This document shows positions 23,600-36,516 of a stretch of 64,000 bases of DNA, in pieces. Made by a program: the position numbers and the translations under genes. Source of the DNA: Brevipalpus yothersi. Its lineage: Eukaryota; Arthropoda; Arachnida; Trombidiformes; Tenuipalpidae. The notes below the pieces were generated by a model. The model saw nothing but the letters and a program-made list of their open reading frames with translations. It had not been told where the DNA came from and did no database searches. Each line of letters begins with the position of its first letter. Within the stretch, counting starts at the first letter, position 1. The stretch covers positions 119,756 to 183,755 of the forward strand of contig QZCP01000836.1 in assembly GCA_003956705.1 (NCBI GenBank). The letters are read 5' to 3'.

Positions 23600-26053
23600 A
23601 AAGCGTAAGGCAGAGTTTTTCTTCTTCTCATTGAGAATACCCAGAAATAATACTTTCATCTCAGGAGGAATCCGTAAAAAATGGCTCATTTATAAGGGTT
23701 TTATCAATGTAATCGCTCCTCGTTACGCGCGATAGCGTTTCGAAAAGTGGGGGAGCAAAAGACTAAAGGAATACTGGATAGTGGAGTAAGTTTGAGAGAG
23801 AAAGAAAAAAAGATGCGGGAAAAGTGTTCTAGCTGATTCCAGGTATTTTTTCCTCCAACACAATGAATGTAGAAAAATAGGCGAAGGAATACAATTTGTG
23901 AGACTGATTTGTGGAAAGGTTTGAAGGAATTTTTGTCCTCGCTGTGGTATTATCGTGTATTGAAACTTGGTGAGATGAAATGAATTTTAAGTATAGATTT
24001 TTGGAATGCTATCACTCTGAGTCCAAACAGGTCAAAAGGTCGATAGCAAAATAAATTGCTTCACTCTATGGAGTAGCGAATATTCATCTGGAACAGATGC
24101 GATTAGTATGTGAATTAATTAATAAATTAATCCCTACCAAACCCTTGTTAACCATATGCCTGATTACTCGCCGAAAATGAATCGGATTTTCTATCAAACC
24201 CACGAGCTTCTTGAGCTCTCATACATTTTCAACACAAAGCTTCTGAGATTTTCTGATCATAATTTCCATATCAACAACAAAAATATCAACCGGAAAAGCG
24301 TATCAAGATCTCCAGTTCCAATGAATTTGCCATAGTATCAATCCGATCACAACTGCATCCATTCCATGATAAACTTGATGAATGAGCTACAAAGTTCAAT
24401 GGACATGTATCCCAATCAGAATTTATAATTGAACTAATTTACTTTCCATAAATTCAAATTCAAATTCATCATGACTGAATAGTTAACGAGATGATGTGAG
24501 GATGGTTTTCTCTCTTCCCTTTCTGTATAGCCGCCAATCATTTGCACCGAGAAAGAGAAAAGTAAACTTCATTATGACCAGGAAAAGATGCATCTCATCA
24601 GCTGACATGCTACACACATCATCCACAAAGCACATAATGTATGATTTGAGCTATTGGAAAGATTGTTCAATGTGATCAGTGAACATTTCATTCATTACGT
24701 ACTATCATCCACAGGCTTGATTCTTAACCGCTTTCATGTGTTCATAGGATAGAATGGCTTAGCCATGAATTCCGTTATGGTGATCTTGAATCAGAATCAT
24801 GGACACAAACACCAAACATACAGTAGTTATTAGAAGATAATAATTCGGAATAGAGGTTTTGAAAATATGTGAAAAACTACAAAGTGAATTATCAGTGAAA
24901 CAATGGAAGAAGAGAGAGCGAAAAGAAAAAAATTAATCTAATCAACCTTCCATTGCACAAGTGTTAGGGTTGTATACGAATCATTTTATCAGAACACTTT
25001 AACATTGATTAGGGTGAAACCTTGGAGAAAGATAATTCAGTAGAAATGTTGCTCTAAGGTGATAATAATTTTTTGGCCATTTATGTCTGTTCAAATGTTC
25101 AAAAAAAATGTTTATCATGTGATATCAGGTGGATCAAAGTTTGTCTGATGGAAAATTTCATGTGTATTTTTCGGCCAATTTACTCAACACTTTCACTTAA
25201 CAGAAAAGCTTGATGGCAATAAATTTGGAATGAAACGTGTCTGATTCATGAAACAGTTTCACCTCATAAAATTACGAAAAATTATCATCAATAAACGTTT
25301 CTAGTGCTAATTGAACATTGTTGATGAATGAATAAGTTCAGCTTGACATTTCCACTTGAAAATACTCACAGCTCATAATCAGGTCAAATTTTGTGGAAAT
25401 AAAAATCCTAGATCAATGTGTGAGCTGATAAGCTTATCTTCCATTCTGACATTCATGACTTATCATTTTTTTATATAGCCACAAGCATGATCCAATTGGC
25501 AATTTATCAGATGAAATGCATCACATTTCGTAGATAATTTGTTCAAGTGAACTGAATTGATACCTATTAGCTTGTACACAACAAAATTGGTAAACCAGTT
25601 CATTATCGTTACTGAATACTATGCTGTCTGGTGTTGATAAAATGATCAGTCTTATCAAAAGCTTTTTATTTTCGTGTGAAAAGAGACAAACTATCAGTAA
25701 TCTTAGAGAGCTCATGTAATTCTCCAAAATATTCGATATTCTGAATGAAATCACACTATGTGATCCCACCTAGGTGCATAGATGAAGCCAAGATCGTCCA
25801 AGAAAAGTAAAAACCTTTGTAACCCTTCAGTTTAACGCTCTAATGCAACTGAAAGCAATTCTGTACCAATTCAGAAAAAAACTGACAAGACACCACAGAG
25901 ATAGCAAATTTCGGCTTGGCTAAATTTTTTGGTGAAACAAGCTGCCTCAGATTGGCCTTGTGATCAAAATGTTCTTACACAGATTGTATGAGATGAAAAA
26001 AATCTTCTTGTAATGGTCCAGAATTTTCATTTTATTTGAAAGTTTTTGTTATT

Positions 26054-26056
<3 letters not shown>

Positions 26057-26104
<48 letters not shown>
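26057..26104. repeat. (CT)n microsatellite
   Basis: About 48 bp of pure CT. Confidence 0.93.
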
Positions 26105-26108
<4 letters not shown>

Positions 26109-28031
26109 TTCTGTCCCATGTATACCCGAAAACTTTTGCTTTTTACTGGGAAAAAAAGGTAAATTGTGATCAAAACGCACACACGTCAAGTGAGTCCAGA
26201 GAGAGATGTATCAGTCAAGGATTACCGAAGCAATCGAAGCTGAAACAGCAGAGCGAAAGATGAAAAAAGGGTTTTTCAAATGGAGCCAATTTTTTGTTCA
26301 TCTCAATCTATTGTCAGACCACGATGAAGTGACGATTCAACCAAAAACAAATCACCAAAAGAGACATACATGTACACTAAAACATGGCCTCGAGAGAGCC
26401 AAAAAGGTACACAAATTTTTTTTTGACTGGACTTTCTCTCTTTCTCTTTGAAAAAGTAAATCTGAATGACGCGCGAAGAAACCACTTTTGTGTGACAACA
26501 AAAATTTCAACAATTCCAACAATTTCAACAAAGAGTTACATTTTATGTATATTCATCAAAAAATCGAAGGTTGATTGATCGCCTTTTATCGTGACTGATT
26601 CAATATTGCATTTAATATCTTTTTCTCTCTTGAAGATACAGCTTCATCCCATACACCAAGCCAATCACAATTATGATCATCACGAATAAGCAAATGAAGC
26701 AGGTATACATATGCATGATAACTTATAAAATTGACTTTTAAGTCCATCTTTTCTGAGTGGTATAAGAATTCAGGCCCTTCTCTATTATTCAGTGAAGACA
26801 ATGGCCTGAAAGAGAAGGTAAAAATGTATCCACATCTTTTTACCTGCCTACATGCATCCTCTTCCCATCTTTTCTCTCCATCTTCTCTTCATCTTCAATA
26901 TGCAAATCTTAATTTGAATAGGAAAATTAAATTCATCATCATCTCTCTATCTCCATCATCTTATCAAAAAGCTCTTTGCTCTCTCTCTCTTTTCCTTCTC
27001 CTTATTGCTTCATTTGCTAGCTAATGAGTTGAAACTGACCCTCTTTTTTCCCGATTAATATTGCCCCCTCTTCCCCATGAACCTCCAAGGAACGGGAAAA
27101 ATTTACAGAGCACATCATAATAACTCTACATTACCCAACGTAACGTTACGGTGAAAGTGTGAAAGAACTTTCACTTACAATTTGAAAGGGAGAGTAAAAA
27201 ACTATTCCGTTCCTTGGCCGCTAATATCATGAAACACCATGAGGCAAACTAAGAGAGAGGCAATCCTTGCCTTCCTCCTCAAATTTACATACCCATGCGA
27301 ATGAACTTTTACTTATATCAGATTGTGCTCTTCAAACGGACTTTGACTTTGTCTCTCTCTCTCTCTCTCTAATACTTCTCACTTGCTCACTCCTATTTCT
27401 CCCAAAAACCGTTTCAGGCCAAGGGCCGAGATCTGGTCAAGCCCGTTCGATGATGATTGGTTTCTCTCTACATGAAACCAAAGGCCACAGTCCCGTTGAT
27501 ATGGTGTCCGAGAGCATATCATGTATTCAATTTTTACGGTCACATACACCGTTTAATGAGCAATCAGAGTGAGTGAGAGAGAGAAGCCACTCTTTATCAC
27601 AGACCGTTGGCTTTATCATCTTCTTCCGTTCTTATCTGAAGATACACTCTTATTTCGGTGACTAAAAGTGGCCTCGGGGCAAAAGATGAACCAGAGTGAG
27701 AGAAGAGAGAGAGAGACAGAATGCTGAGTGAGTCTGGTTGAGAATCAAGAATAAGAAACAAGATCTCCTTCATTCTTTGAATTAAAGTTGAAAGAAAAGT
27801 TGCAAAGTGAGTAAAGTTCTGAGACTCTTTCTCTCTCTCTCTTTCTCTCTTTCTTTTACTCTCTCTTCTATTCGTCAATAATTTTTCTTATTATTTTGTT
27901 ACTTCTGTTGCCAATTTTTACGTACCAACATTCCACCATAATCAAGTAGACATCAGCCACTGACCAACGGAAGCCCACCTTAAAAGTTCGTTCGAAGTCA
28001 TCATTATTATCGTTCGAACGTTGTCAACAAA

Positions 28032-29679
28032 ATGTTTGTGAATCTTCAAATTTTTGTGTCTTTCTTCCTTATTTTATTTGTGAGTAATTAAAGGAGACAA
28101 AATGTTGACCGTTACTTTATCAGAGATATTGATTGAGTTATAATTTCACAGATTTTTTGATCATTTTACTCTGTTCTTATTCAAAATTTCAGATAAATTC
28201 ATACCTCACTCTTGCTTATCGGCATCGAGCGTACTATCAAAATGGAAGAGGTAAGTTTTGATATTTCCAATCATCATTTCAATCTGAAGTTTTTAGAGTT
28301 TATACACACAGAACTTTTGCCCAGTTTTTTAGTCTCATCAGTTGTTAGGTAATATTTGCTGAATTTTATGCGATCCATCATCTTCGATCATCTCATTGCT
28401 TCCCTTATTGATGATCACTTTCCTGAGTGCTATTATGTTGCCGATGGACATTTTTCGATCATCTTCTTTTTTCCTTTAAAACTTTCTCTCTCTCTCCACT
28501 CCCGATACTTTCGAGGTTTATTTGATTACTCATTATTTTTGGCATCATGTTGATGAGTAACATCATCATTATCCTAAATTCTGGAAACAAAAATATGTAC
28601 TCACGAATACATAACGATAGGCCGTGATTGACTATGGCTGAATCTATGGGAGGCTTGTATCACGAACTACATCTTCTCGATAGAAAAAAGCTCTAATTTT
28701 ATTTCTCTCAAGATGCTTACTAAATATATATATTAGAACTCAGTTGAAAAGAAAAAAGTCATCGAGTTTAGCTCCATAGTACCAAGCATTTTGCCCATCT
28801 TTTTCATGCATTCTTCGTGATTAGAGACCTTTGCACGACTGAATATCGAAGTAGTTAAACATAAAATGGCTGTATCAATTGCATACTATTCTCTCTCTCT
28901 TTCTCGAATATATCTCGAAGAAAGAGATAGAGAAAGAGAGGGTGTTGCTTGAAACAATGAGAATTCATACATACAAGAATGAGCGTGGAGAAGAAATATT
29001 TCGCTAATGTGCTCGATAATTGAGTTATTTGGGTATACATTTTCGGTTGAAAGTGGATGAGAATGACTCGCAAACCAATCATCAATTATTCGCTTGTATC
29101 TAATAACATAATCAATCGCTCATTTAGTTACCTCATTCAATGTGATGAGAACTCCTTTTTCTTCCCTGATTCATTTCGATGCCAGTGTATATACACACAA
29201 ATCAGCGTATATTAAAAGAGAGAGAGAGAGATAGCACGATAATTAAGCAATATTAAGAGATATCCAAAAAAATTGACACACGCATGAAATATTCGACCTC
29301 ACACGATATGATATATTCAGATGGGAAAAATTTGTCACTTAAAATAGAAAAAAACTCAAAGTAGCCTAGGAACTTCAAAATATCATGCCTATGTGTACAT
29401 GTCCATGTGTGTCCGTGTGTAATCTTTAACGCCTAGACGAGATTCCCATAGAAGTAGAAGTTTAAAGTTTGAATGGAGCGAGAAAATGTTATCTAATAAT
29501 TAGTTGAATGACGTCCAAAGTGGTGAGATAATATTCATTAAGGCTAGACATGAGGAAGGCTCCATCGTGCATCTTAATTGTCCACTATTCCCCACTTGTA
29601 TTCCAGCCGGATCATGCAGATTTTGACACTGAGAACAATTCCTCATGGCAAACATTGGACCAAGAATTCACGTTCTCAC

Positions 29680-29711
<32 letters not shown>

Positions 29712-32308
29712 TGCAAGAATTGACAATGATCGTTTAATCTTCAAGTGTCTTTCCCTAGACGAAAATCTAGTTTTTCTCTTCCCTAATTAATCATTGTTTC
29801 CTTGAATATCATGCATAGAATATATGATTTGTCTCTTCCTAAAATGATGGAAGGTGTATCAGTAGCTCTCTATTCATCGTCTCATTAACTTCACCATGAG
29901 TACTTCTCTCTGATCATTCATGGTGTCTGATAGAGAGAGGAAAGAGGGATGAATGAAGAGAGAGAGAGAGAGAGAGATTCATCATACAGCCAATCGAGTG
30001 TATGGTGACATCATGTAATGGTACTTGATGAAAGTGGAGATAGTAATAGACAGTAAATCAATATGTAAATGAGAATGAAAGATTTTGTCATATTTAAGTG
30101 ATAGATTGAACCTATCATGAGGATAAAGAGTTTTTTGATTAAAAAAAATTTGAGCCAAATATTTCACCATCATTGAATATACATTGTATATAAACTGATC
30201 CTTTGATCATAAAAAAATCAAGAGGATGGGAGAAAATTTTTAGCGAACAAAATGAAAAAAAGACAATATATCATCGGCATTGATTCATTGTTAAATATAT
30301 TTTCCAATACAATATAATACGGTACCATAGAACATTTTAATGATAATCTTTTTGTGGTTGCAAAATTATTCCTCTCAACAGGGAGAAGGCCTCATGCTCG
30401 AACTTGGTTCCACATGTCAATGCCGGGTACGAATTTAATTCCTATTCATCGGGTACATCGTAAGTTTGGGATTCCCAGGTTAACCACCCTAACTCACCCC
30501 TCTCATTTTAACCCATCAACCAGGCACTCATTTGAATTGCGTCTGAAATTTGTAATTCTTTTTCCCTTTTGGTGATCATTTTCTATTCCTAATTTTCAAT
30601 TCATTCAGATTTTGATCCAGATAAAGTCATCAATCATTTTACCAACACTTTCATGAATCCTAACAATCCTGGTCCATGGAATCCAATGGAACCATTCAAG
30701 CCAATTTTCGAATCACGCTTCGATTTTGATCCATCATTTAATCGCCATTATCCACCAACCCACACCTACGGAGGAGGTGTCTCAGTGACCGTGGGTGCTG
30801 GTGCAGGTCGATGGAAGCCATGGCATCGACATTACTCAACATCCACATTTGGCACTTCCGGTAATCGATTTGGTGGCTCGGGATCCAGCTCGGGTTCTGG
30901 CTCCAGTTCCGGTTCCGGTTCTGGCTCACGATGCTCTGGAACCAAAGGTGGCCGAAAATGTCCACGACCAGGTCAACGATTCAATTGGGGTCGTCCAAAG
31001 CCATACTTTCCATCAAATGGTTACGGTTGGCCATATAGACCACTTGATCAGCATCCTCCCCATGAACCACAGCTTCCAGATGCATCCCCGGATTTTCATG
31101 AACATTATGGACACGATGAACATTGTACCCACAAGCCGGACACAAAAGGATTGGCAACAACCACCACAACCGAGAGTCCCAAGCGAGTTGATGGCCAAAC
31201 AACTGAGTCAACCAAATCGGTGACCACCAAGCCCAAAACCAAGACCAAGACCAGGACTAGGACTAACAGGCCATCGACAACCACGAGTCAATCGATAGAT
31301 GATTCGCTAGATGTTAAGCCCGAAAATTCAGGAGGATCCAAGAGAGGTCGACCTGTGACCTCTACCTCTACTACCACCTTGAAACCAGCAGTTGGACAAC
31401 AATTTGATGGTTTCGATACCAATATTGTTGGTGCTGATAAGCCAGCATCACCTAGTCTCTACATACCAACGATCGGTGATAGTAATGCTGATGGTTCAGA
31501 TGATGGTGAAGGTAGCAGTACCACTAGCAATGGTGCCACTTCTTCCACTACACCATCACCATCACCATCAAGTGATCCTTCCTCTGATCAGAATGGATCG
31601 TCCAGTGAAGCTCCATCATCATCTCCATCGATTATGGATGCCAGTGAATCCACACCATTGCCACCATCAACATCAACATCATCAACCACCACACCAGCCA
31701 GTGAGGTGTCTAGTGGTGACTCTGGATCTTCCTCTTCTCCTGGAGATGATTCTGAGGAAGCAAATGAGATGGACAAGGGCAGTGATAATAATGGTAAAGA
31801 TTTAGAATCATCTTCCGAGAAGACAGTTATGAATGGTGAAGATATTTCCGGTTCCTCTGTTACCCCACCGGCTAGCTCAACTGGAGCTCCGGAGACCAGT
31901 GGTGATAATGGTGTATCATCGATGAACAATGGCGATGACAAATCTGACAGCGATGATCCAAAAGAGAATACTGATGGTCTGGATGAGCGGGGTGCTGATG
32001 AAAGTCGTATACATTTAGTTAAGTCCACCGGTTCATCATCCACCACCACGACCACCCAGCAGCCTGCTGCCATGTATTCGGATTTTGATAATCTTACCGG
32101 ATCAAATGGCGGTGCATCATCTGGTGAATCTGATACTGTGCCCGAAGAGAGGGCTCGATTGACTATGGAAAAAGTGGACATAAAATCAGGTGAACGAGAG
32201 GGGAAGAAAGAGTTTACCAGAGAAGAATTTGTGAAGCAACTGTTTGCAATGGATTCCCAGCAATTGAGAAAAATGACCGAAAAACTTGGAATTCAAATTC
32301 GTGAGTGA
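28032..32308 (+). CDS. Secreted Ser/Thr/Gly-rich (mucin- or matrix-like) protein, family not recognised
   Basis: Four exons join in frame to 627 aa: 28032-28079, 28193-28250, 30382-30459, 30609-32308. Exons 1 and 2 give a clear signal peptide (MFVNLQIFVSFFLILF then INSYLTLA), followed by a basic, aromatic stretch. Exon 4 starts HFDPDKVINHF. It then has a Gly/Ser block (SGSGSSSGSGSGS), a His/Pro-rich part, Lys/Thr repeats (TKPKTKTKTRTRT) and about 300 residues of Ser/Thr/Asp-rich sequence. It ends with a charged, probably helical tail containing TREEFVKQLFAMDSQQLRKM. The bulk is consistent with an extracellular, O-glycosylated protein, for example of cuticle, silk or a mucus layer, but that is inference. 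AATAAA lies at 32565. The 2.1 kb intron 2 shows no further exon, though small ones could be missed. Confidence 0.72.
28251..30381. other. 2.1 kb intron of the Ser/Thr-rich gene
   Basis: Nothing coding is recognised. It contains a (CTTT)n run near 29683-29712 and short GA runs near 29218 and 29960. Confidence 0.5.
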
Positions 32309-33404
32309 AATCAATCATTTTTCCCAATGTGAACTGATCAAAATACTCTCGAAAAAGAAAAGTGAAAAAAAAATTTTTTTTCATCACTCCACAAGCCATC
32401 ACAGATAGCAGCTTCTTCATTGATTGCACGAAACGAGAAAAAAAATTCTGAAACATTTGTCCATATTCTGTGTCCATCGAAATCAATCATAATTTTTTTC
32501 GTCTTATTTAACTTTTTCTAATCACTGTCTAATATCAATTTCATATTTTTTTCCAAATTTTGATAATAAAGTGGGGGTTTCGAAAAAAAAACATTTCTAT
32601 CTGAATTATTACGTACCAAGTTTGTTGAGTTGTACACCAATCATATATTAATCACTGGAAACACAATTTCCAAAACTTTTTTGATCGATATCAAGATGGT
32701 AAAGTTTCTCATTAGAATATATACCATCGAATCAAGCATGCTGGAAAAAAAGTATCTCGTTGAAATCTTTCATCAAAAAAAGTGGAACAATGTAAATTTT
32801 TCCCGCTCTCAATGTAAAACAGACAACATATTATCGGATATTCGTCATCATTATTTGGCTTTGGATGTTTCTACTCTCTAATCAATCTTTTGTTAATTAT
32901 GTTGAGATTCGCTATGATCCAGCTTAAATACAAGATAATGAGCAATTGTGTGTGTGTGTGTGTATGATGATAGTTAGAGGCGGTACTAGGTCTTGAGGCT
33001 GAGAGACACAGGAACCCATTTTTGTGTTTCTTTTGAATTCAAAAACAAGTGGATAATTGTCAACACAAATCGTGTATTCATGTGGAACCATTTGGTATAG
33101 AAGGAAAAAATTCAATGATCTTGATTGATAAGTGAGAAAATTCTCTGTCTAGTGGGAACTGTCACCTTCCAGGAATGTTCGTGAGATTTTTCAATTTATG
33201 ATATTTCCATTCAAAAATTCCCTTATTGACCAAAAAAATTTCAATCCTTGATCTTTGGTGAGTGATAATGTGCTCATATGTGTGGAAAGTGTTTTGTATA
33301 CTCTGGATGCTCTGGGCTATCAGATGAATGGTTGACCAATTTTTTTTCGATGAGTGTCCTTAATTTTTTTTCTGCTTCTTCTTACACATTCATCAACAGA
33401 TGAT
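32309..33404. other. Intergenic: 3' UTR of the Ser/Thr-rich gene and 5' UTR of LAMTOR1
   Basis: An AATAAA at 32565-32570 fits the end of the upstream mRNA. A polypyrimidine tract and AG just before the LAMTOR1 ATG (tcatcaacag, ending near 33399) suggest a 5' UTR intron for LAMTOR1. The 83-codon frame at 32630 lacks an ATG at its start and is not supported. Confidence 0.45.
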
Positions 33405-33878
33405 ATGGGTTGTACTTGTTGTAAACAAAAACCGCCCTCAGAGAGTGAAGTGAGAGTTAAAGATCCGGTGGATGGTCTGGGAAATTCACAGATTGAGGAG
33501 CATAATTCGTATCGAATTGGTGAAATAATTGAGAAAAATCATCAAAATCGAGCATGGAATCGTAGTTTACACAAGATGGCCATGACAGTTATCGATGTGT
33601 CCTCTTTTGATAATATTGATTGTGATCAAACAGAATACAAAGAGAAACAGCAAATATACGCATCACGTTTAAGTGAAATGAAAATGGAAGAGGACCACAA
33701 AAATGGTAAGCCAAAAGGTCGTAAAGATATATCAAAAAATTTGATTAACAAAGGCAAGGTCAATAATGATGACGTACAGTTGATCAATGAAACGGCTGAA
33801 TTATCGCGTGATGCTGTCCAAAATGCTTTCCAAATACAATGTAATCAATCTATTATCTCCGATTTTGATCCCAAATAA
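33405..33878 (+). CDS. LAMTOR1: LAMTOR1/p18, Ragulator membrane anchor
   Basis: Single coding exon, 157 aa (family about 160). LAMTOR1 anchors the Ragulator complex on late endosomes/lysosomes and through it Rag GTPases and mTORC1. The N-terminus MGCTCCKQK has Gly2 for myristoylation and several Cys for palmitoylation, like MGCCYSS in vertebrates. The core motif RSLHKMAMTVIDVSSFDN...EYKEKQQIYASRL matches the family block ILAKTASNIIDVS...EYMDRARQYSTRL. The C-terminal part (AELSRDAVQNAFQIQ, ending DFDPK) fits the last helix. The start is fixed by the need for MGC. An out-of-frame ATG five bases upstream is ignored. The middle is more divergent and lysine-rich than in vertebrates. Confidence 0.85.
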   Translation: MGCTCCKQKPPSESEVRVKDPVDGLGNSQIEEHNSYRIGEIIEKNHQNRAWNRSLHKMAMTVIDVSSFDNIDCDQTEYKEKQQIYASRLSEMKMEEDHKNGKPKGRKDISKNLINKGKVNNDDVQLINETAELSRDAVQNAFQIQCNQSIISDFDPK

Positions 33879-34244
33879 TAATAATAGAAAAAAAAATCTC
33901 TTTCCATCTCCCTTTCTCTCCTTCCAAATACGTTCAGCTCATCACCACTATCTCCCTTTCAATTAATTTTCACCTTGATTAATTTTCGATATCATTCCAA
34001 TTCAATGACAACATTAACCATCAAATTTTTTCGTTAACCAATTTTTGTTAACCAACATTTTTCGATTATCGACAAAAAAAAACTTTTCCCAACGAAAAAA
34101 ACGAAAAAAATTTGCATAAACTTTGAACTCTGATTAAAGTGCTGCCCTCTTAATGAGCTTGTTTTACACATACTTTTGCCGGTTTGATGAGCTTGATTTT
34201 TGATGATGAAACTTGATTAACTTTTACGTTTACCGAGTGTTGAT

Positions 34245-35090
34245 ATGATCAGCAATTCATTGAATCGTGTAGTGTTGTTGAAAGATTGTTTGATCAAGTT
34301 GAAAAGTGGTAGTAATTGTGGTAGTAATATTGTGTTGGCAAGTTTGAGAGCTTGTTCATTTTCATCTTGGTACGATATGAATGATCCAGGAAAAGTAAGC
34401 AGTGGTAAGCAGACATCGATTCCGGAAACAAAGCTTCATAGACATGAATCAGATGATCGATTGGTTTGGGTTGATTGTGAGATGACCGGTCTGGATGTGG
34501 ATAAAGATCGTCTACTTGAGGTGGCAATGATTATAACTGATGGTAATTTGGAGGAGATTGTCACTTGTGGTCCATTGGTGGTGAAAACTGATGAGCAAGT
34601 GTTATCCAATATGAATGATTGGTGTAAAAAGAGTCATCGTAAATCTGGTCTGTGGAAAGCGTGTTTGGAATCAAATTTGAGTATTGAAGATGTTGATAAT
34701 CAATTGAGTCAAATATTGGCCGATAAATCTATACAAGTGGCAGCTTTGGCTGGTAATTCTGTATCATTTGATCGTATGTTTTTGAAAAAATATTGTCCCA
34801 AATTTGGATCACTATTACACTATCGTATGGTAGATGTATCAACAATCAAAGAAGTTGTGAGGTAATGTTGTCATTGGAATCGACTTCTTTGATCCCTCAT
34901 GTTGATTGTGACTTTCTTCTTCATACACCTCCACAGACGTTGGTATCCCGAGGAGCCAAATCATTCGAAAAAATTAAATCACAGAGCTTTAGATGACATT
35001 AGGGAAAGTATCGAGGAATTGAGGCACTACAGAGAGAAATTTTTCAAAACTCCTAGCCAAGTAAACAAAGAAAAGTCATCTACACGCTGA
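34245..35090 (+). CDS. REXO2: Oligoribonuclease REXO2 (DEDDh 3'-5' exonuclease)
   Basis: Two exons, 34245-34861 and 34937-35090, give 256 aa. REXO2 degrades di- and oligoribonucleotides to mononucleotides, mainly in mitochondria. Motifs: ExoI WVDCEMTGLD with the D and E metal ligands, ExoII around GNSVSFDRMFLKKYCP, and ExoIII LNHRALDDIRESI (catalytic His and Asp), followed by the family ending IEELRHYREKFFK. The phase-2 junction rebuilds VVRRWYPEEP, the REXO2 signature. The N-terminal ~60 residues before the nuclease domain are rich in Ser, Leu and Arg/Lys with few acids, consistent with a mitochondrial presequence (inferred). The gene is convergent with AAGAB, with stops 78 bp apart. Confidence 0.93.
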
Positions 35091-35168
35091 ATAACATGAT
35101 TAATCAGCTTTTCTCATGGACATGAGATGATGATAATTGGATATGATCTCAAGACATCATACAGATTT

Positions 35169-36516
35169 CTAGGTATCATCCAGTCCCTCAATTTCACTCT
35201 CATCGCCTCCAAGAGCTTTCCAAAAAGCGATTGTTACTTTTTCAGCATGTGATTTCCGTTCGTCACCGGTTAATTGATCTGCTTCTGCTGAGATTGATAA
35301 ATATGAGTCGGGTTCGATCGAGTCTGAGATAATTAATTAAAGATGCTGTCAATTTTGACAGATTTGTTTCTCCAGCAATTTCATCGATTCAAAGCTGAAA
35401 GATTCTTTGATCATCTGGATAACTAGATAACATTTAGAGAGGGAAGATGGAGAACTCACTTTTCATATCTTGGAATTTTTTGAAGAGAAATTCAAAATCA
35501 ATTTCCTTGTCTACATCCAGACTTGATGTTGGTGGTGGATCTTCTCCTTGAGGTAATCGACCAGAGACATTAATAGATGGATCATCTTCATCTTCATTAG
35601 CTTCCTCTGATATTCGATGAGCATCTTTATCACTTTTGTTTTCTTGATTAAGAAGGTGTAGAAAATTTTCAGATGGTCGATAGATAGGTGCATCTAAAAA
35701 ATAATCCATGAGTAAAACTAACACCCAATTTAAGAATACAAATGTCTGAAACCTTTTAATTGCATCGTTGCCCATTTGTTGGAATTGAGAGCTTCAAAAA
35801 TTCTTTCGATTCCGTTTGATTCATCGTCATCATAATCATCGCCATTCTGCGTGCTATCAATCTCTAGCTCAATGAGTTCGAATTCATGATCAATACACCA
35901 TTTGAGAAGGGAATGGCGACTGATTGCTGAATGGAGAGAAAGAAAAAGAATTAGAAAAATTGTGTTCATTATACTTGAATCACCACTCACTTGAATCATC
36001 CCGAACGCTATCGACCACCAGCAAGCTGACCTCAGTACCAGAACGATCAATGAATGGTTTCCATTGATTAAGGTTGTCTAAACTATCCCCCTTTAGAATA
36101 ATTTGAGTCTGTAAGTTATGATCATATTCGAATTTGAATAATTTCGACTTACATCATCAGTATTTAAGTAAATAATTAAAGCATCGATTTTGGAAGACAG
36201 ATCAGCGGTAAGCAAATCATCTTGAGGCTGTACCATGACGAAACTGATATCAGCATCAAAATATTTATTCGACAAATGCCATGGATAACATTGGAAAGAT
36301 TGGCCATCTCCAAAAGACAGGGAATAAATTCTATCGCTATCAAATTTATCTTGAATTATCTCTAAATTCATAGAAGGAAAGAAAAGATTACATCATTCAG
36401 AATACACTACAAAACACACAGCACAACTTACTTTTTATCAACTCTTCTGATGATGTTTTACCGGAACATGATACAACTGCCACTCCTTGAAAATCTATGA
36501 CATTATTCTCAGCCAT
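35169..36516 (-). CDS. AAGAB: Alpha- and gamma-adaptin-binding protein p34 (AAGAB)
   Basis: Six exons join to 324 aa (human about 315): 36516-36432, 36361-36153, 36108-35991, 35926-35753, 35693-35460, 35323-35169. AAGAB is a cytosolic chaperone for AP-1/AP-2 clathrin adaptor assembly with a pseudo-GTPase fold. Evidence: CYPWHLSNKYFDADISFV matches the family FYPW...NKYYSADI block; LLVVDSVRDD and KWCIDHEFELIELE match CDRV...EWCIKHGFELVEL; ERIFEALNSNKW matches RIVQALNANVW. The C-terminal adaptin-binding helix is FEFLFKKFQDMK plus HAEKVTIAFWKALGGDESE, ending IEGLDD. The start gives MAENNVIDFQGVAVVSCSGK, where the family has a degenerate P-loop-like start. All junctions are GT-AG and keep frame. 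Confidence 0.92.

Larger units (their letters stand above)
19795..28031. other. 8.2 kb region with no supported gene
   Basis: I see no gene with family signatures or coherent splicing. It holds the upstream region of the agrin-like gene, GA tracts at 21426-21483 and around an assembly gap at 23300-23538, CT tracts at 22150-22182, 22628-22660 (then CTTT units) and 26057-26104, and GA/CT-rich stretches to 27.9 kb. The frame beginning at ATG 22222 has a hydrophobic start but runs into the CT repeat and looks spurious. Confidence 0.55.

Noticed and set aside
23086..23689. Long frames across the GA tract and gap on both strands
   Set aside because: Produced by dinucleotide repeat (RERE/SLSL) and N bases.
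30738..32181. Several long frames overlapping the Ser/Thr-rich gene, both strands
   Set aside because: Shadows of its trinucleotide-like repetitive coding sequence. The sense frame has a signal peptide, matching splice phases and a poly(A) signal.
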